NCBI RefSeq assembly: GCF_019510245.1
Contig: NZ_JAEKKT010000208.1
Span: 16,763 to 80,762 of the forward strand
DNA length: 64,000 bases
Source: Streptomyces sp.
GTDB taxonomy: Bacteria > Actinomycetota > Actinomycetes > Streptomycetales > Streptomycetaceae
Reading direction: 5' to 3'
The position numbers were made by a program, and so were the translations under genes. Below, piece after piece: positions 59,519 to 64,000 of this stretch. The notes under the pieces are model-generated. The model saw only the letters and a program-made list of their open reading frames with translations. It ran no database searches and was not told the DNA's origin. Every line of letters starts with the position of its first letter. Position 1 is the first letter of the stretch.

Positions 59519-60313
59519 GTGGCCGGACCGACCACCGCCGAACGCGGGGAACGCCAGCAGGAGTCGTCCGGCCCGCCGCTCGTCCGCCGGCTGCGGAACC
59601 CCCGCTTTCGCAGGACCGTCATCCTGGCGCTGTCCGTAGTGCTCCTCGGCTCCGGCTCCGTCTGGCTGCTGTACGGCTCCCCGTGGCTGCGGGTGCGCCA
59701 TGTCTCCGTGTCCGGTACGGCCGTTCTGACCCCCGAGGAGGTCCTGGAAGCCGCCGACGTCCCCGTCGGGGCACCGCTGGTCTCCGTCGACACCGGCGGC
59801 ATCGAGGCCCGGCTGCGGCGGAAACTGCCCCGCATCGACACGGTGGACGTCGTCCGGTCGTGGCCCCGCGGCATCGGGCTGAAAGTGACCGAGCGAACCC
59901 CCGTGCTGCTCATCGAAAAGGGCGGAAATTTCACCGAAGTGGACAAGGAAGGCGTCCGGTTCGCCACGGTTGCGCAGGCACCGAAAGGCGTCCCGGCGCT
60001 GGAACTGAGTCCGTCCCGGTCGGGTTCGGCCACCGCCAGCCTGCGCCGGTTCGGCACCGACCGGCTGGTGCGGGAGGCGGTCGACGTCGCGCGTGCCGTC
60101 CCGGCCGCCGTCCGCCGGGACACCCGGACCCTCAAGGTCCGTTCCTACGACGACATCTCGCTGGAGTTGGGCGGGGGCCGCGTCGTGGAGTGGGGCAGCT
60201 CCGAGAACGGCGCCGCGAAGGCGCGTACGCTCACGGCCCTCCTGAAAGCCGCTTCCGGCGCCCGGCACTTCGACGTGAGTGTTCCCACCGCCCCAGCGTC
60301 ATCGGCGAGTTGA
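59519..60313 (+). CDS. ftsQ: Division protein FtsQ
   Basis: This 264-residue bitopic protein has a basic cytoplasmic tail, one membrane helix near residues 35-55 (TVILALSVVLLGSGSVWLLYG) and a POTRA domain (residues 60-130, HVSVSGTAVLTPEEVLEAA) with a beta domain after it. FtsQ recruits FtsL and FtsB-type partners. GTG 59519 gives the length I remember for the S. coelicolor protein; GTG 59510, closer to AAAGG, is an alternative. It ends 277 bp before ftsZ, in the ftsZ promoter region. Confidence 0.9.
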   Translation: MAGPTTAERGERQQESSGPPLVRRLRNPRFRRTVILALSVVLLGSGSVWLLYGSPWLRVRHVSVSGTAVLTPEEVLEAADVPVGAPLVSVDTGGIEARLRRKLPRIDTVDVVRSWPRGIGLKVTERTPVLLIEKGGNFTEVDKEGVRFATVAQAPKGVPALELSPSRSGSATASLRRFGTDRLVREAVDVARAVPAAVRRDTRTLKVRSYDDISLELGGGRVVEWGSSENGAAKARTLTALLKAASGARHFDVSVPTAPASSAS

Positions 60314-60403
60314 CGCACATCAGCGCAGGCCAGCACCCTGGTTGGGCACTGCTACGGCTGATCACATAGGGTGAAAAGAAAAACGGGAGGTTCGGCGTGT
60401 TCG

Positions 60404-60433
60404 TTGAACGGGCGCCACTTGTCGACTTAGTGT
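60404..60433 (+). promoter_or_regulatory. ftsZ promoter candidate
   Basis: TTGAAC (60404-60409), an 18-bp spacer and TAGTGT (60428-60433) form a good promoter 158 bp before ftsZ. S. coelicolor ftsZ has several promoters in this interval, one of them switched on for sporulation. Confidence 0.65.
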
Positions 60434-60469
60434 CCTGTTCAGAAGACTTCAGGGAACGGACACACTGGT

Positions 60470-60494
60470 AACCCTAAACTTCAACGTTAGGGTT
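60470..60494 (+). promoter_or_regulatory. Palindrome in the ftsZ leader
   Basis: AACCCTAA (60470-60477) and TTAGGGTT (60487-60494) form a perfect 8-bp inverted repeat with a 9-nt centre. It is unusually AT-rich, lies downstream of the promoter candidate and about 97 bp before ftsZ. It could be an operator or a leader hairpin. Confidence 0.55.
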
Positions 60495-60590
60495 CGGGTC
60501 GGCGCTACGGACCGTCCCAATCGGCATCTGCCGTCCCGTGCGGGCACCGTACGTGGACGGCAACGTAATTCGAGGCGAGAGGCCTTCGAC

Positions 60591-61787
60591 GTGGCAGCAC
60601 CGCAGAACTACCTCGCAGTCATCAAGGTCATCGGTGTCGGCGGCGGTGGTGTCAATGCCATCAACCGGATGATCGAGGTCGGTCTCAAGGGCGTCGAGTT
60701 CATCGCCATCAACACCGACGCACAGGCGCTGTTGATGAGCGACGCCGACGTCAAGCTCGACGTCGGCCGTGAACTCACCCGCGGACTCGGCGCCGGCGCC
60801 AACCCGGCCGTCGGCCGCAAGGCCGCCGAGGACCACCGCGAGGAGATCGAGGAGGTCCTCAAGGGGGCCGACATGGTCTTCGTGACGGCCGGCGAAGGCG
60901 GCGGCACCGGCACCGGCGGCGCGCCCGTCGTGGCGAACATCGCGCGCTCCCTCGGCGCCCTCACCATCGGCGTGGTCACCCGCCCCTTCACCTTCGAGGG
61001 CCGGCGCCGCGCCAACCAGGCCGAGGACGGCATCGCCGAACTCCGCGAAGAGGTCGACACCCTCATCGTCATCCCGAACGACCGGCTGCTGTCCATCTCG
61101 GACCGCCAGGTCTCGGTGCTCGACGCCTTCAAGTCGGCCGACCAGGTCCTGCTCTCCGGTGTCCAGGGCATCACCGACCTCATCACCACCCCCGGCCTGA
61201 TCAACCTCGACTTCGCCGACGTCAAGTCGGTCATGTCGGAAGCCGGTTCGGCCCTCATGGGCATCGGCTCGGCCCGCGGCGACGACCGCGCGGTGGCAGC
61301 CGCCGAGATGGCGATCTCCTCGCCGCTCCTGGAGGCCTCCATCGACGGCGCCCGGGGCGTGCTGCTCTCCATCTCCGGTGGCTCCGACCTCGGCCTGTTC
61401 GAGATCAACGAGGCCGCCCAGCTGGTGAGCGAGGCCGCCCACCCCGAGGCCAACATCATCTTCGGCGCGGTCATCGACGACGCCCTCGGCGACGAGGTCC
61501 GCGTCACCGTCATCGCGGCCGGCTTCGACGGGGGCCAGCCCCCGGCCCGCCGGGACAACGTCCTCGGCTCGTCCTCGGCCTCCGCCCGCCGCGACGAGCC
61601 CGCGCCGGCCCGGCGGGAGCCCGAGCGCCCGTCCTTCGGCTCGCTGGGCAGCGTGACGCCGAAGGAGGAGCCGGAGCCGGCCCCCGAGCCGGTGGCCGAC
61701 ATCCCGGTCGCCCCGCCGGTCCCGCCGTCGCGGACCTACACGGACAGCGCGGCCGAGGAACTGGACGTACCGGACTTCCTCAAGTGA
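60591..61787 (+). CDS. ftsZ: Cell division GTPase FtsZ
   Basis: This 398-residue tubulin homologue assembles into Z-rings. The N-terminal nucleotide loop VIGVGGGGVNAINRM, the tubulin signature GGGTGTGGAPVV, the T7 catalytic loop NLDFADVKSVM and the C-terminal peptide ELDVPDFLK (partner docking) are all intact. GTG 60591 has GAGAGG upstream. In Streptomyces it is dispensable for growth but required for septation. It is expressed from its own promoters in the preceding gap. No ftsA gene is present. Confidence 0.98.
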   Translation: MAAPQNYLAVIKVIGVGGGGVNAINRMIEVGLKGVEFIAINTDAQALLMSDADVKLDVGRELTRGLGAGANPAVGRKAAEDHREEIEEVLKGADMVFVTAGEGGGTGTGGAPVVANIARSLGALTIGVVTRPFTFEGRRRANQAEDGIAELREEVDTLIVIPNDRLLSISDRQVSVLDAFKSADQVLLSGVQGITDLITTPGLINLDFADVKSVMSEAGSALMGIGSARGDDRAVAAAEMAISSPLLEASIDGARGVLLSISGGSDLGLFEINEAAQLVSEAAHPEANIIFGAVIDDALGDEVRVTVIAAGFDGGQPPARRDNVLGSSSASARRDEPAPARREPERPSFGSLGSVTPKEEPEPAPEPVADIPVAPPVPPSRTYTDSAAEELDVPDFLK

Positions 61788-61797
61788 TCCTTACGAC

Positions 61798-62526
61798 GTG
61801 ATAGGACAGCGCGAGACCGTGAGCGGCGCGCACTTCGCCTTCACCGACAGGTGGGGCGGGGTGAGCGCCGCTCCGTACGAGGAGCTCAACCTGGGCGGGG
61901 CGGTCGGCGACGACCCCGGCGTGGTACGGACCAACCGGGAGATCGCCGCCAAGTCGCTCGGTCTGGACCCCGGCCGGGTGGTCTGGATGAACCAGGTCCA
62001 CGGCAACGACGTCGCCGTCGTGGACGAGCCCTGGGGAGACCGACCGGTGCCCGAGGTCGACGCGGTGGTCACCGCGCGCCGGGGGCTCGCCCTCGCCGTG
62101 CTCACCGCCGACTGCACGCCGGTCCTGCTCGCCGACCCGGCCGCCGGGATCGTGGCGGCCGCCCACGCGGGCCGGCCCGGCATGATCGCCGGGGTCGTCC
62201 CCGCCGCCGTACGCGCCATGACGGAACTCGGCGCCGACCCGGCCCGGATCGTCGCCCGCACCGGCCCCGCCGTCTGCGGCCGCTGCTACGAGGTACCGGA
62301 CGCGATGCGCGCCGAGGTTTCCGCCGTCGAGCCGGCGGCGCACGCCGAGACCAGCTGGGGCACTCCCGCGGTGGACGTGAGCGCCGGAGTGCACGCACAG
62401 CTGGTGCGCGCCGGAGTGCTCGACCGGGCGCAGTCGCCGGTGTGCACGCTGGAGTCGCGCGATCACTTCTCCTACCGGCGGGACCGCACCACCGGGCGGC
62501 TCGCCGGCTATGTATGGCTGGACTGA
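61798..62526 (+). CDS. pgeF: Peptidoglycan editing factor PgeF (YlmD/YfiH)
   Basis: This 242-residue member of the multicopper-polyphenol-oxidase/YfiH family has the conserved metal-site residues: His in NQVHGND, Cys in TADCTPVLLA and His in AAAHAGRPGMI. E. coli YfiH edits wrongly built UDP-MurNAc-L-Ser; purine nucleoside activities are also reported in the family. GTG 61798 starts 10 bp after ftsZ. In Streptomyces and other Gram-positives it lies between ftsZ and ylmE. Confidence 0.88.
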   Translation: MIGQRETVSGAHFAFTDRWGGVSAAPYEELNLGGAVGDDPGVVRTNREIAAKSLGLDPGRVVWMNQVHGNDVAVVDEPWGDRPVPEVDAVVTARRGLALAVLTADCTPVLLADPAAGIVAAAHAGRPGMIAGVVPAAVRAMTELGADPARIVARTGPAVCGRCYEVPDAMRAEVSAVEPAAHAETSWGTPAVDVSAGVHAQLVRAGVLDRAQSPVCTLESRDHFSYRRDRTTGRLAGYVWLD

Positions 62527-62532
62527 TGGAAC

Positions 62533-63252
62533 ATGACGGACCGTAAGACCGAACTCGCCGGAAACCTGGCGAAAGTGGAGGAGCGCATCGCCGCCGCCTG
62601 CGCGGCGGCCGGGCGCAAGCGGGAGGAGGTGACCCTGATCGTGGTCACCAAGACCTACCCGGCGAGCGACGTGCGGATCCTGTCGGGGCTCGGGGTGCGC
62701 CATGCCGCCGAGAACCGGGACCAGGACGCGGCCCCCAAGGCCGCCGAATGTTCGGATCTGCCCCTGGTTTGGCACTTTGTCGGTCAATTGCAGACCAATA
62801 AAGTGCGATCCGTAGTGGGTTATGCGGATCTCGTGCAGTCCGTCGACCGTGCCAGGCTCGTGGACGCGCTGTCCAGGGAGGCGGTGCGGGCCGGGCGCGA
62901 GGTCGGGTGTCTCCTCCAGGTCGCGCTCGACGCGGGCGCGAGCGGAAGGGGGGAGCGCGGCGGTGTGGCGCCGGGCGGAATCGAAGAGTTGGCCGCCCTC
63001 GTAGCCGGCTCGCCGGGGCTGCGGCTCGACGGCCTCATGACCGTCGCCCCGCTCACCGGGGAGTACGCGGGACGCCAACGCGCGGCGTTCGACCGGTTGA
63101 TGGATTTGTCGACTGACCTGCGCCGGGCCCATCCGGCTGCGAACATGGTCTCCGCAGGGATGAGTGCGGACCTTGAGGAAGCCGTGGCCGCCGGGGCGAC
63201 ACATGTACGCGTCGGCACCGCGGTACTCGGAGTCCGCCCCAGGCTCGGGTAA
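62533..63252 (+). CDS. ylmE: YggS/YlmE-family pyridoxal-phosphate-binding protein
   Basis: This 239-residue fold-type III PLP protein maintains vitamin B6 balance and influences septation in Streptomyces. The PLP Lys lies in LIVVTKTYPASDVR. HFVGQLQTNKVR, VDLASGRGERGG-like QVALDAGASGRGE, and MGMSADLEEAV-like SAGMSADLEEAV are the usual blocks. ATG 62533 follows pgeF by 6 bp. sepF follows after a 126-bp gap with its own ribosome site. Confidence 0.92.
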   Translation: MTDRKTELAGNLAKVEERIAAACAAAGRKREEVTLIVVTKTYPASDVRILSGLGVRHAAENRDQDAAPKAAECSDLPLVWHFVGQLQTNKVRSVVGYADLVQSVDRARLVDALSREAVRAGREVGCLLQVALDAGASGRGERGGVAPGGIEELAALVAGSPGLRLDGLMTVAPLTGEYAGRQRAAFDRLMDLSTDLRRAHPAANMVSAGMSADLEEAVAAGATHVRVGTAVLGVRPRLG

Positions 63253-63378
63253 CGTCGCCAGGAAGTCGGACCACAGCAGAAAATATGGTCAATGCCGCCC
63301 AAGACGGGCACAACGGCCGTGTGGATCGCGGGACTTGGCAGTCGTCACCGATCCACCACAGAGCGGAGGACTCAGAGC

Positions 63379-64000
63379 ATGGCCGGCGCGATGCGCAAGA
63401 TGGCGGTCTACCTCGGCCTCGTGGAGGACGATGGGTACGACGGCCGCGGTTTCGACCCCGACGACGACTTCGAGCCCGAACTGGACCCGGAGCCCGAGCG
63501 GGATCATCGACGGCACGAGCCGTCACATCAGTCCCACGGTTCACACCAGTCCCAAAGGGACGATTCGGTACGAGTGGTACAGCCGTCGCCCCCACGCGAA
63601 CCGGTGTCGCATTCCGCTGCGCTCCCCGCGGAATCAGGGCGCCCGGCGCGCATCGCCCCCGTGGCGTCCATCACACAAGAACGCGCGAGCCTGGAGAAGA
63701 ACGCACCGGTGATCATGCCCAAGGTCGTGTCGGAACGAGAGCCTTACCGGATCACCACGCTTCACCCCCGGACCTACAACGAGGCCCGTACCATCGGGGA
63801 ACACTTCCGCGAGGGCACCCCGGTGATCATGAATCTGACTGAGATGGATGACACAGACGCGAAGCGACTTGTCGACTTTGCGGCCGGTTTGGTGTTTGGT
63901 CTTCACGGCAGCATCGAGCGGGTGACGCAGAAGGTGTTCCTGTTGTCGCCTGCTAACGTCGATGTCACGGCGGAGGACAAGGCCCGCATCGCAGAGGGCG
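63379..64000 (+). CDS. sepF: SepF, FtsZ membrane anchor (3' end outside window)
   Basis: About 207 codons are present; the frame is open at the window edge and probably lacks only a few residues. The N-terminal amphipathic membrane-targeting helix (MAGAMRKMAVYLGLVEDD), an acidic and His/Gln/Ser-rich linker, and the DUF552 core with RTYNEARTIGEHFREGTPV, LVDFAAGLVFGLHGSIERV and VFLLSP define SepF. It binds the FtsZ C-terminal peptide, compensating for the absence of FtsA. GGAGGA 8 nt upstream supports ATG 63379. Confidence 0.96.
   Translation, partial: MAGAMRKMAVYLGLVEDDGYDGRGFDPDDDFEPELDPEPERDHRRHEPSHQSHGSHQSQRDDSVRVVQPSPPREPVSHSAALPAESGRPARIAPVASITQERASLEKNAPVIMPKVVSEREPYRITTLHPRTYNEARTIGEHFREGTPVIMNLTEMDDTDAKRLVDFAAGLVFGLHGSIERVTQKVFLLSPANVDVTAEDKARIAEG

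Overview
The window is high-GC actinomycete chromosome and almost certainly Streptomyces. The support is the strong third-position GC, frequent GTG and TTG starts, the macRS two-component pair, a LL-DAP-type division and cell wall (dcw) cluster, a DUF3040 SepX-like protein and the recurrent short Streptomyces intergenic repeat. Gene order matches what I remember of S. coelicolor from about SCO2132 down to sepF (SCO2079). It also broadly parallels Mycobacterium tuberculosis Rv2188c to Rv2147c. No insertion sequence, prophage, CRISPR array, rRNA or tRNA was seen; this is conserved core chromosome.

Layout. 1-10 kb: a truncated metallopeptidase, a GT-C mannosyltransferase-like protein, a PimB'-type glycosyltransferase, a secreted cholesterol oxidase, a long-chain acyl-CoA ligase, a phosphoesterase, an SRPBCC protein and an ArsA-like ATPase. 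10-17.5 kb: a broken ROK glucokinase gene, an EEP hydrolase, a lipase/esterase-like hydrolase, PlsC, macS-macR and pfkA. 17.5-22 kb: a fused anthranilate synthase (TrpE-TrpG) preceded by a classical trp leader peptide and attenuator, divergent from class II DAHP synthase, then bacterioferritin and its ferredoxin with an iron box. 22-31 kb: a molybdopterin-type oxidoreductase, endonuclease IV, a PASTA Ser/Thr kinase, thiO-thiS-thiG under a TPP riboswitch, a ferredoxin-reductase-like protein, an Rv2175c-like DNA-binding protein, thiE and metF. 31-41 kb: a Tyr/Gln-rich membrane protein, a CrtI-like oxidoreductase, a DUF4126 protein with a possible MacR site, a TetR-YhgE-ABC operon with a clear promoter and operator, a second broken gene (HEPN-like), a methyltransferase and SepX. 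41-47.5 kb: a MoxR-DUF58-transglutaminase operon and a beta-carbonic anhydrase. 47.6-64 kb: rsmH-ftsL-ftsI-murE-murF-mraY-murD-ftsW-murG-ftsQ-ftsZ-pgeF-ylmE-sepF.

How it fits together. The dcw genes are tightly packed, with several 4-nt overlaps, and build lipid II and the septum. ftsZ has its own promoter region. murC, ftsA and mraZ are absent from the positions they occupy in many other bacteria. DAHP synthase and TrpE-TrpG, transcribed divergently, supply the first shikimate step and the chorismate-to-anthranilate step.

The most unusual observations are: two genes each broken by an out-of-frame internal deletion (glucokinase and the HEPN-like gene); a family of short palindromic repeats that sit at gene 3' ends, nest within one another and are also read in frame inside the PASTA kinase; about a dozen genes whose -10 box lies only 6-8 nt from the start codon, which implies leaderless mRNAs and includes the trp leader peptide itself; a PPi-type residue pair in the phosphofructokinase; and a MacR-box-like site upstream of a DUF4126 gene.
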